A DNA stretch of 64,000 bases from Lotus japonicus (lineage: Eukaryota; Streptophyta; Magnoliopsida; Fabales; Fabaceae): contig NC_080042.1 in NCBI RefSeq assembly GCF_012489685.1, positions 39,251,158 through 39,315,157 on the forward strand, written 5' to 3'. The notes beneath the pieces were generated by a model. It saw only the letters and a program-made list of their open reading frames with translations, was not told where the DNA came from and made no database searches. Shown piece by piece: positions 48,451 through 58,846 of this stretch. The position numbers and the translations under genes are program-made. Every line of letters starts with the position of its first letter. The first letter of the stretch is position 1.

Positions 48451-49969
48451 GCAAAGAAAGGAAGAAAAACTCAAACTTTCCTCCATTTTCTCTCCTCAAA
48501 CCCGCGGCCAAGAACAAGGAAGAAGGAAGAAGAATTTTGTTCATCGCTTGCTTGATCGTTGATCCGTTAGTTGCTACTTCAAGGCTTCGAGGTATAGTCG
48601 CTAATCCTTACCTCTGATCGCTTTTTCCATAGCTTTTCTGTAGAGTTTTCTGAGCGGATAGTTTATGGGTTTTTGCAAAACTATCCTGAATCTTTCATTT
48701 CTGATTCTAAACCTCTTCCTTATGCGCCCAAGATCACTTCTGCCGGGTTAGATTTTCCGTTATGTCGCCGGAATTCCGCCGAAATCAATTTGAGCCTAAA
48801 ATACCCATTTTTGGAGTTTTTGGTGTAAAGCTTCAACCTTTAGGCTGAAAACTATCGCCTTAGCTTAGTGCTAGTAGGATTAGTTGTCATAAACGTCGTT
48901 GGTGACGTCCCTGCAAAATTTTATTTTTGGGATTTCAGTTTTGAAAAATCCTAAGTTAAAAATCATGACCAATATACCCCTGCGACAGTTTTTGATCCGA
49001 TAATTTTTCCGAGTTCAGAATACCCTTAGTTACGGCTTATGAAAGCATAGGAACCAAGTTTGATCGAAGAAAAATCGAGCCCCATAATTGCACAAAGTGG
49101 CCGAGCCCTATTAGGGGGGAGGAGGAAAATTTCCTTTTCCGAAAACTTGTGCTTTCGCGCTAGTTTATCGTACCTTAGGGTATAGATTACTTCGAGTAAC
49201 CTTAGTAAGTATCGATAGCTTAGTTTCCGATAGATTCTGATAGTATTCTGTGATTTTATTGTAAAGGTGCTTTTGAGGATTTCCCCGAGGACCAACACTT
49301 TGAGAGCGAGGAAGCACTAGTTGATCATTCTGGAGAACTTTCAGGTGAGGGCTTCTCACTGAATCTCTAGTTAATGCTTAGGGTCGATGTTTTCGACATT
49401 GTTTATTGTTTATGCACTGGATTGTGTGTGATTGGAAAATGTTTTCTGAGGCTTCGGCTGACAATGTAGATGATTCATCTACTGAATATTTTTGAGATTG
49501 ACTTACATGCTATGTGCTATGTAGGTAATCTAGGATGTGTGGTGCATGCTTTATATGCTAAGTGCTAAGTGTTTATGATGCGATTTATTGATATATGACA
49601 TGTTGTTGATTGTGATGATTTAAATATGCTCTGCACTGGAATCTGAGATTCTGAATGGTGAGAATAGCGGGCAGGTCATGCCGATTTTATTTTGAGAGTT
49701 TTGAGAAAGTTTGATAGGACGAACGAGGTTCGGGCCTTAATTTTGTTTAGTGGATCGAGACATCCTCTGGAAGCGACTTGGGATTGGGAGATCCTGAAAA
49801 TGTATAAGACTTGCGATAAGACAAAATGGAATCTATTTTATAAAGAAAATTCATAAGACCTTAAATAACCTCAAAATCTTTAAGTAATGATAACAACCTC
49901 GAAGGAAGGCATTGGAAGTCAAATCATAGTCTTGGAAAAACGAGGAGTGTCGTCGGATCCAAGTGTTGA

Positions 49970-50075
49970 GTTTGTTGTTGTGCTGTTGGAGCAGCGTTTG
50001 TTGTTGTGCTGTTGGAGCAGCGTTTATTGTTGTGCTGTTGGAGCAGCGTTTGTTGGGGTGCTGTTGGAGCAGCTA
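49970..50075 (+). repeat. 26-bp tandem repeat in gypsy LTR
   Basis: Four copies of a unit around TGTTGTGCTGTTGGAGCAGC recur about every 26 bp. Copies differ by single bases. Confidence 0.8.
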
Positions 50076-51396
50076 TGTGTCGTTATGAAGTGTGTCTTTT
50101 GTCGCAGAATCGACTTTACCTTAGGGTAAGCTTTTAGAGACATTAATTTAGCTAGAACACGTGGCGACGTGTCGAGTGAGATCGGAGACGTTGATTGACT
50201 AATCATCTTGCATTCATGCAACATTAATGAGGTATTAACACAGGACGTACTCTGGACCTCGTCGGTTTCCAAAATGGTCATAAGACCCGGAATGCCGTGG
50301 AAGAGCGTTTGTAGACGTCTCTTGTAGCAGACCTAAATGGCAGACCTACGGGTTTACTGCTGATCTGGCTACCTTTGTGTGGTGTAAGAGGCACGCGGGC
50401 CGAAATGGTTCCACCGTGGCTGGTGTTAGGGCTGATCCGTTTGATGTCCATCCCTTTCCGGAATGCATGTGGTTAACTGGGTTAACCTGCATATCATTTC
50501 ATGCAACATGCATACTGACTTAGTGATGAGTGTGTTTGATACTTGTTAATTCTATTTGAGGCATGTTAACTGTGATTTATCGTCGTTTATATTCATCATG
50601 AGATATGCAACCCTAGGATGTTATCCCTAGCTAAAAGCCTAAGTGGCTATCCTATTATCTGTATCTATCCTTGCTATTATTTACATAATTCTTTGGAGTT
50701 GACCCTCGCGTCTTCTGTGTGTGCTTTGGCGAACAAACGCCCTTTGTCAGATGTCTTTGGCGGACTAGTTCACGACGGTTCACCCTTCGGGGGAAACTAG
50801 AGTTGGGATGCTGGAACAGGAGCGCATCGCGATAGCGAGCGGAGGACGGAGGATGTACCTAGACTTAGTCGTTCTGGATTCAGATTCGGACGACGATCAC
50901 GCTAGCATGTAGGATTGAGTGTTAGTGTGAGCTCCTCGAGATGGGATTAGTGTAGGAGTAGAGTCTTAGCTCTGAACATCATTTGTTTCATTCGGGACAG
51001 GGTAGTTTCCCACCTATAGCTTTTTGTGTGGTTTCGTTACGGGAATCACAGAGAGTTGGTTGGACTTAGGAAGTCTTGTTTCAGGCCGATGGGCCAGCTT
51101 ATTCTCATTTTGAGGGATAGTGTTGCGGACACTTAACCTTTTCTTTTGGTTTGTACTTTTGCCTACGGGCGCTACTCTTCTATTACCCGTCACTGGAGGT
51201 TCACTCGTGACGAGGTTGCTACTTACAGCGGGGGCTGTTTATATATTGTATATTAGTTATATTACTTTTCGCACTTGGGTTTTATTTATTTCAGTCTTGT
51301 CTTAGTTATAATCGAAAATAAAAATATATTCACGTTTTTCCGCATTAAGTTTACTTTTGGTTACTAAAGTGAAGCCACCGAAATCGGGGTGTTACA

Positions 51397-53132
51397 CAGT
51401 TCATGAAGATCAATCTCCGTCACCTCCTGGTACTATTCCTGAACAGTCCGACCAAGTCATCACTTCAAGCGGAATCTCACTTCCAAAGGAGTGGAAGTAC
51501 AGAAGTGATCATCCACCAGAGCAAATCATTGGAAGTGTATCAGAAAGAGTAAAGACCAGATCAGCATTCAGAGAAGAATCAAACAGCGCATTCATCTCAT
51601 AGATTGAACCAAAGAACGTTGAAGAGGCTCTACAAGATGAAGGATGGATTCTGACTATGCAAGAAGAACTAAATCAATTTGAAAGAAGTCAAGTATGGAC
51701 CCTAGTTCCAAGACCAACTGGAAAATCTATCATTGGTACTAAATGGGTCTTCAGAAACAAGATGGATGAAAATGGGAAAGTCACTAGAAACAAAGCGAGA
51801 CTAGTAGCACAAGGTTACAACCAACAAGAAGGAATTGACTACACTGAAACGTTCGCACCAGTTGCAAGAATTGAAGCAATAAGGATACTCCTAGCTTTTG
51901 CATGTCAACATTCCATCAAGCTATATCAAATGGATGTCAAAAGCGCCTTTCTGAACGGAGTAATTGAAGAGGAAGTCTATGTGAAGCAACCTCCAGGCTT
52001 TGAAGAACCATCCACTCCAGACTACGTGTACAGGTTGAAGAAAGCTCTGTACGGTTTAAAACAAGCCCCAAGGGCTTGGTATGATCGTCTAAGCAACTTT
52101 CTCATGAAGAATGGTTTTTCAAGAGGAAAGATTGACAACACCCTCTTCAGGAAGCAATTGAAGGACGACTACATCCTTGTACAATTGTATGTTGATGATA
52201 TCATCTTCGGTGCAACTAGCGATAAACTGTGTAAAGAATTTTCTACTCTCATGCAAAGTGAATTTGAAATGAGTATGATGGGAGAACTGAAATTCTTTCT
52301 GGGACTTCAAATCAAGCAAGAGAAAGACAAGATCTTCATACATCAGTCCAAGTACATAAAGGATATGCTCAAGAAATACAACATGCACAAGTCAAATGAG
52401 ATGAGTACTCCTATGTATCCCAACACTGTTCTGGACAAAAGTGATGAAAGCTCACCAGTTGACCCAACATCGTACAGAGGGATGATTGGTTCACTTCTTT
52501 ATTTAACGTCCAGCAGACCAGACATAATGTTTAGTGTTTGTCTATGTGCAAGGTTTCAGGTAAACCCATAGCAATCTCATCTTAGTGCTGTTAAGCGAAT
52601 CTTTAGATATTTAATTGGTACTGCTAATCTTGGTCTATTATATGAGAAAGGTGAAGATTTCAGGTTGAAAGGATTTTGTGATGCGGATTATGCTGGTGAT
52701 CGAGTTGAACGGAAAAGCACTAGTGGAGGATGTCACTTTCTGGGAAACTGTTTAGTATCCTAGACAAGTAAACGTCAAAGCACTATTTCCTTATCCACTG
52801 CTGAAGCTGAATATGTGGCAGCAAGTTCTTGTTGTACACAACTCCTATGGATAAAGCATCAACTTGAGGATTACAACATTCATGAAAACAAGATACCTCT
52901 TTTATGTGATAACACAAGTGCCATCAATATTGCCAAGAATCCAGTTCAGCATTCAAGAACAAAGCACATTGAGATCAAACATCATTTCATTAGAGATCTT
53001 GTGGCAAAGGGAAACATTGATATATCTCATATACACACAGAAGATCAACTTGCTGACATACTCACGAAACCTCTTTTAGAAGGCAGATTCTCAGATCTAA
53101 GAACAAGGATAAATATGCACTCTGCTCAATAA
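51397..53132 (+). pseudogene. Copia B Pol (RT and RNase H) with three TAG stops
   Basis: One frame runs across the region, broken by TAG at 51600-51602, 52569-52571 and 52761-52763. Between stops it is well conserved: RT has [46 protein letters not shown] and [13 protein letters not shown]. RNase H has FCDADYAGD, STAEAEYVAAS, LCDNTSAI, RTKHIEIKHHF and ADILTKPL. The third stop replaces the Trp usual in the SW-SKRQ motif of Copia RNase H. Absence of frameshifts shows decay by point mutation only. It cannot make full Pol unless stops are read through. Confidence 0.92.
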
Positions 53133-53626
53133 AAGGTATGGAAACAAAGGTTTCTATTTTGCAGGTTTCGTTCTTCGAAGAACATCCGCACTGTTCTGTC
53201 TCCTCACTGTTCAACCAGTAGATCAAATCGTTCAACAACTCTCCGTTCAATGAAGTTGCTCTCAGGAAATCTATATCGTTTGGTTAACAGCTGGCAAAGA
53301 CATTGTTTAGTTCAATGCATCATTACTCTTGCACGTGCTACAACAGTGAACTTTGAAAGGTCTCATCACATTAAATGCGAAGCAGTTATCTCTCTTACTT
53401 TTAACGCGCGTGGTCTCAACTGCTCAATTGTTTAATAGTTTCCCTCTCATGAAAAGAAAACCGCCATCTGCACACCACCCAAAACTGCCATTCCTTATTC
53501 CAAATCAAATATATCCAAAAGATTTCCTTCTCTCTCTTTCACCTCACTTCATTTGACATTTACTCTCTCTCTCTCTTCCAAGTAAAGAAACCCTAAGCCT
53601 TCTCTGAAACTTCCTCTCATTCCCAA
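53133..53626 (+). other. Spacer between Copia B pol and env-like ORF
   Basis: There is no long ORF. The last ~100 bases are CT-rich (CTCTCTCTCTCTTCCAAG) and carry AAACCCTAAG just before the env-like ATG, resembling a plant 5' UTR or a splice acceptor region. This may be where a separate mRNA for the env-like gene is formed. Confidence 0.4.
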
Positions 53627-56007
53627 ATGGTCGGAGTTCTTGCTACCTCTTCCAAAGCCCCTTCCAAATCTAAGGCCCGATCCAAGAAAGGTGGTAAAAC
53701 ACCTTACTCTGCTGAAGAAATGGAGATCATCCAGAGGAGATCAGAGAGGATTAACCGCCAACGCTCTGTTCAACGCAAGGAGGTTGGAGCCGTGAAAACT
53801 GAGAAACTGGGTGACAACTCTCTTGTGTCCCCAAGGTACTTTGATCTGAAGGTGTTTGCCTTCGTGAAGATGGCTGGGCTTGCAGACTTACTTCATCAGG
53901 ACTGGGAGACGGTGTACACCATGGCTCAGCGCGAAGTGTATGTGCCTTTGGTAAAGGAATTTTATGACTGTGCCGTTGTGATAAATCACAGACAAGTCAT
54001 TAAGTCCAAAGTAAATGACAAGATCATCTCAGTGACTCTCAACGACATGGCTGAAGCACTGAATGTGAAGTTGGAAGTTGGTGAAAAATATTCCCCAAAT
54101 TGGTTTGCGAAAGTTAATGACTGGAAGTGCATTTGGAAGAACCAAGAGGAACCATTGACTGTGGAAGTGGGCAATCTCATTGATGATGTAAAGTTCAACA
54201 ATGCTGTGATTAGCAAGGTTGTCTTACCAAAGGATGGTGCAAGAAATTATGTAAATGCGCATGCAAGGTACGCATTGTACAAGATCTTGAAAAGAGTGAA
54301 AATTAACCCTGCACACTTGATGTGGAACTACTTGATCAACTATCTGGAGAAAAGCCAAGGATACCTTCCTTTTGGCTCGCTGCTGACCGTTATTTTCGAA
54401 AAGAAAGGTGTTATCAAAGAGTTTCTGGAATCAGAGGATCGCTTGAATGAAGATGTGATCTTTCCTTCACCGATCAGACTGGGAGATGTGAGCAAAATGA
54501 ACATTCCCTTTGATGCCTCTGATGTTCCTGAAGAATACTTGCCCAGAACAAGGAAAAACACCAGAGGAAAAGAAAAGGTATCTGATGAACAGACTGTCCA
54601 GACAAGGAAGAAAAATCTGACAGAATTGTCCGATGTGTCAAAGAAGGAATCGTCCAAGAGAATCGTTCCTACAGCTCTCCGCATCGCACCGTTCCCTGAG
54701 GACGAGGAAGAACAGTCTGTTCGAATCAAGATTGTAAAGAGTGGTGAACCATTGCATTCTCAATCCAACCCCATCGCTTCAAGAACTAGATCAGGAAAAG
54801 GTTCTCCGCCTGTCAAGAATGCTGAACCCAAAAAGCTAAAGAGATTGAGGAAGCAATTTGAAGAATCTCAAGTTACTGTTGAACCACAACCTGCATGTCA
54901 GAAAAGGAAGATTTTCTCTGCTGAACCTGAGGAGCCCGTCTTTGATGAGGACATTGTTCTTCACACAAGGTTAGCAAACTCTCTCTTACCTTATCAAGAA
55001 ATTCCTTCTGAAATGTCCAACAAAGAATTTCTGGATTCACTGTTTGTTGACAATACTCAAACATCACACTCCTCTCCAACACATTCACAACACCACACTG
55101 AACCATTGCCAAAACTCCCACCAAACACAAACCTCAATGAACCCTTGACTGAAACAACAAATGAACCACTCACATCTCAACCAAACTCTACCATGAACAC
55201 TGCTTTCATCACTGACCAAACTGCCGTTGCACAAGAGAATGCCTCTGCATTCCAACTTGTTCAATCTTTGCCTAAGTCATTGATTGCCGATGAGCATATG
55301 ACTTCTACTCTCAAACCGTTCACGAAAGCAAGCACTAAGAAGGCAAGCAGATCCGGTACTGTTCTCTATTTTTCTCAAGCAAGAAAGAGGCGCCTTCAGA
55401 CGCTAGTGTCCTCTGCTATCCAACGCAGACGCACCTTGAGGACTACCAAGGAATCGTTCAAAAGCTACCTGAACCTTCTGGCAAGAAAGATTGACAAGTC
55501 TTCAAGCAATCAGCTCACCGCTACATGGAAACGACAAGAGGGTGACAACTACTTGTTCCAAGTTCACGCTTGCAAAGTTCCTGATCCAGAGTTCTGGAAA
55601 TTGAGTGTCTCTGAGGGATATGTTGGTACTCTGCCATATTCTCCATGAATCGGACCTCCGCGCTCTCACTGAAATTTGGAACTTGGGTGTTTGTACTCCT
55701 ACCCACTCACATTCCTGAAGTTGTTTCTCATTCTGAGAAAGCCAACACTGAAAAAGGAAAGGAGAAGATGCTTGAAGAAGCAGATGATACAGAGTCACAA
55801 CTGAACAGTTCTGCTGATGGAAAAGAAGAAGATGAATCTGAGGGACTTCAAGCTGATTTCAAGACTGAAGGTGGAAGCTCAAGTGCTCAAGTCTTGGCGA
55901 CTCAATTTGTCACCAGAGAAGACTTTGAAGACCACCGTGACCACATCAACCAGCAGTTCATGACTCTTGCCCAGAAAATCGATCAGCTGCTGACACGCTT
56001 TGGCTAA
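53627..56007 (+). pseudogene. Copia B env-like ORF, frameshifted near 55645
   Basis: The ATG at 53627 opens a 673-codon frame with a basic start (SKARSKKGGKTPYS) and a globular region (LHQDWETVYTMAQREVYVPL; LNDMAEALNVKLEVGE; NAHARYALYKILKRVKINP). This resembles the putative plant transposon protein domain common in extra ORFs of plant retroelements. A long Ser/Pro/Glu-rich middle follows, then a basic segment (ARKRRLQTLVSSAIQRRRTL). The frame stops at 55646-55648. An overlapping frame at 55645-56007 continues with an acidic stretch and a coiled-coil-like end (QQFMTLAQKIDQLLTRF), so one or more indels probably split one protein. No clear signal peptide or membrane span is visible, so envelope function is not supported. 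Confidence 0.7.
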
Positions 56008-56187
56008 TGGCCAACTCTCTATCCTGAACAATTCGCATTTACTTTTATGTTTTCAGACAATTGTTCACTGATTATGCATATTTTATCGTTCCATCATGCT
56101 TATCGTTTTATAACTAACGGTTGCCATGTTTACTATGCATATTATACCTTTCTACTAATTTCTTTTCCCTTTCTTTTTAATAATGCC

Positions 56188-56417
56188 AAAGGGGGAGAAA
56201 ATAGGAATTAGGAATTATAGAAAAGTTTAAGATCAAGTTCATGGTTGTTTCCTTAACCTAACACCAAAGTTTTATACAACTCAGGGGGAGTAATATGATT
56301 TGAATAAGTTTTTTTTTAAAACTTTTATCTTACCCAATTTAGGGGGAGCATAAATTCTTTTTACTCTTGATCATTATCCTTTTCAATAAAAATTGTCATT
56401 ATCAAAAAGGGGGAGAT
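56188..56417 (+). promoter_or_regulatory. Multiplied polypurine tracts upstream of Copia B 3' LTR
   Basis: AAAGGGGGAGAAAA (56188), CAGGGGGAG (56282), AGGGGGAG (56341) and AAAAAGGGGGAGA (56404-56416) recur within 230 bp. The last one touches the LTR and is the likely plus-strand primer. The others look like extra copies, a Sirevirus trait. Confidence 0.8.
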
Positions 56418-57060
56418 TGTTAAGTTCAAACGTGTTACAACGTGTTTCAATCTTATTTTGATCCTAACAATTTTTATAAATACTTTTCTCTACTAAAATC
56501 TAATTCCAGATGTTAATGACATTTTTCAGGAAATATATATTATAAGGTCGCATGCTTCAACGAATATGTCTAAGCCTTATAAGGAAAAAGAAGTTTACGC
56601 AAGATATGACCGCATCGTCCAGTAAACAAGGAAGACACTTATTCTGTATCGTTTCATGCCACGTCATACCTCAGAATTTCAGAAGAAGCCTTTGAGCGGG
56701 AAAGTCAAAATTGTATCTCAACTATTTGCCCCATGCTTTAGTCAGAAGGAAACTAATCTGGTCACGTGCAAACTGATTTACCTTTGAAGAGAGAAGTCTC
56801 GATGACCAATGAAGAGGAAAAAGGACAACACGTCAACATCACTTTTCCAAAATGTCTCTCTTCTGCAAAGTAGCCCAAAGCTATCACCACCTACTAGCTG
56901 ACAAAGTACACCTTTTTGGCTAAAGGATAGCTTTGAACAGCAGCATGCATTTAATGAAGCTACCAACCGGAGATTTGAATCAATGGTTAGATGAAACTCA
57001 CAACGGCTACAAACAACGGCCAGATTTTGTGTCTCAACGGCTACACAACTAGCAAGATCA

Positions 57061-57068
57061 TATATAAA
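57061..57068 (+). promoter_or_regulatory. TATA box of Copia B LTR
   Basis: TATATAAAGG follows GCAAGATCA in the 3' LTR. A start about 30 nt downstream would read outward into the Athila-like remnant, which is in antisense. Confidence 0.6.
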
Positions 57069-57410
57069 GGACATATCTGAAGATTGAAGAAGACTAGAAG
57101 AGAAAAATTTATTGCAAGAAAAGAAAGAACTCAGAGCAGTTACTCCAAACATTCTTCAAAGCATTAAAAGCTCACAGCAGATTTCCTAAGAGTCAAATCC
57201 GATCTCATACCTCTGCTAAATCAAGAGAGAATACCAAACCTTAAAAGAGTCAAACCTCTTCTCTTACTTCTCTCTTAGATTCTGAACTCTTGTGTGTTCC
57301 AACGTCCTTTCAGAACCCAAAACACTTGAGAGTTCCAGTGCCATAAACTGTCTACACCAACTCTTTTGAGAAGAGATTTCTTGTAGAGCCAAACAATCTT
57401 GTTGATTGTA

Positions 57411-57545
57411 GGAGGAGTCCTGTACAATACTTGGAGAAGTCCGTGATAATACTAGGAGGAGTCCTGTACAATACTTGGAGAAGTCCGTGATAATACTTGG
57501 AGAAGTCCTGTCTAATACTTGTATTGGAGAAGTCCTTGATACTTG
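57411..57545 (+). repeat. 44-bp tandem repeats in Copia B LTR
   Basis: GGAGGAGTCCTGTACAATAC at 57411 and 57455 marks a 44-bp unit made of two related ~22-bp halves (GGAGAAGTCC...). Shorter variants continue to about 57545. Confidence 0.85.
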
Positions 57546-57795
57546 CTAGTGAAAATCTTGGTGGTGGCCAAGTACTGGACGTAGCCCAATCGTTTAGGGT
57601 GAACCAGTCTAAATTCCTGTGTGCTGATCGTTCTGCTTTATTTACTTACTTCCGCTGCACTAAACAGTTTTTGAAAAGTCACCAGAACAATTTTCTTAAG
57701 AACTTATCTTCTTTTCATAAACTAAAGTTTTAACAAGTAATTTTTAAGAACACAATTCAAACCCCCCCTTCCTTGTGTTACTTATTTACATATCA

Positions 57796-58846
57796 GATAT
57801 CATTCACTCAAGAGCAACAGAGATCAAACATGCACAAATTCAATGAGACTTCAAAGGGTTGAAATGTTGGCTTGGTGAAGTACAAGGTGGTTGGTCCCTA
57901 AGGAAGACTAGGCTTCAAAACTATTGAGTGTGGTCCAATCACATAACCCCAGAGCTTTCATCAACAAACTTTACAAACACCAGTCTCTTGACCCCTTTCT
58001 CAACTTTCTTTTCTTTTCTTTTTTTTGCACTCCAACTTTGATTAGGAGTTCTTTTCTTTTTATTTTTCTTCTTTTTCAATATTTTTCACTTGGGGCAAGA
58101 GACACTTTCAACTTTACTTAGCTCCAAAACAATGCAAGGACCAACACTCCCCAAAATCAAACCAAACATCCGTCCCAATCACTTGGCTACAACAAATTCT
58201 CCAATAAGGCTCAAATGGGACAACTAAGGACAATGTTCAAACCAACAACTCTGAAGCTCAAAAACCTACAAGTCTCAAAAATTGTGCAAGTATCACAAAG
58301 CATGCAAAGAGTGAAATCAATACAGAACCAAGAAGTACGAGTGAGTCAGGATCCTCCAGGGAAATTTTATGGTGAAGGGTCAAAGGTAGACCCTTATGGA
58401 CTCACACCAACTCTATCCTTAAGAAACACTCGGAAGACCAAAGTCTCCTCCTCTCTTCCCCAAAGCATGCAATCACTCAAAAACACAAGTATTCACAAAA
58501 ACATTTTCAAAAACAGCACAAGTTAGAGAGAAAAACTTGCGGGCAACAACATGTGAGTATAGGGAAGTAAAGACCCAAAAACGACTCTAACAAAACAATG
58601 CATGATTAAAAGAAAAATAAAAGCTACAAAAGAAAAATATGCAAAAATGCATGAGGTAAACTAAGGGAAAGAGTCAACCTCCTTTGCAAGTTACCATGGA
58701 GGCCTTAGACACACCTCCTACTCCAGAATTCAGGCTCTCATTCCCTGCAAAATGCAACAAACAAACAAGCAAAATAAAACAAGACTTGGGTTGTCTCCCA
58801 AGCAGCCCTAAGTTATAGTCCTAGGTGGACTCTCCTTCCTTTGATG
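57796..58846 (-). other. Non-coding 3' interior of the Athila-like element
   Basis: No supported gene lies here. On the minus strand it starts just after the gag-protease stop with GGACTATAACTTAGGGCTGC and CTTGGGAGACAACCCAAG, a type of stretch often seen after the ORF of legume gypsy elements. It then runs through AT-rich sequence to the Copia B boundary. Confidence 0.5.

Larger units (their letters stand above)
47737..51396 (+). repeat. Gypsy 3' LTR (about 3.66 kb)
   Basis: It begins TGTAAGGCCCAAG at 47737 and ends GGTGTTACA at 51396. Its last 616 bp match the 5' LTR remnant. A TATA box is at 48441-48450, and a 26-bp repeat tract lies at about 49970-50075. Sequence after 51396 is Copia B Pol, so the element inserted there. 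The length is large for chromoviruses, so an internal insertion or fusion within the LTR cannot be excluded. Confidence 0.8.
51397..57795 (+). mobile_element. Copia B, Sirevirus-like element, 5' half missing
   Basis: The element resumes at 51397 within the linker between integrase and RT. It carries RT/RNase H, a spacer, an env-like ORF, repeated polypurine motifs and a 3' LTR. Everything 5' of 51397 is separated by the gypsy insertion. The gene downstream of pol and the multiplied purine tracts are known Sirevirus features. Confidence 0.8.
56418..57795 (+). repeat. Copia B 3' LTR (about 1.38 kb)
   Basis: It begins TGTTAAGTTC right after the purine tract and probably ends ...CATATCA at 57795. 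The CAAACCCCCCCTTC segment near its end is shared with Copia A's LTR end. A TATA box, TATATAAA, is at 57061-57068. Tandem repeats of 44 bp lie at 57411-57545. The exact right end is uncertain by a few bases. Confidence 0.75.

Noticed and set aside
58215..58526. Plus-strand 103-codon frame in the Athila-like 3' region
   Set aside because: Low-complexity Lys/Ser-rich, antisense to the element, no recognisable domain.
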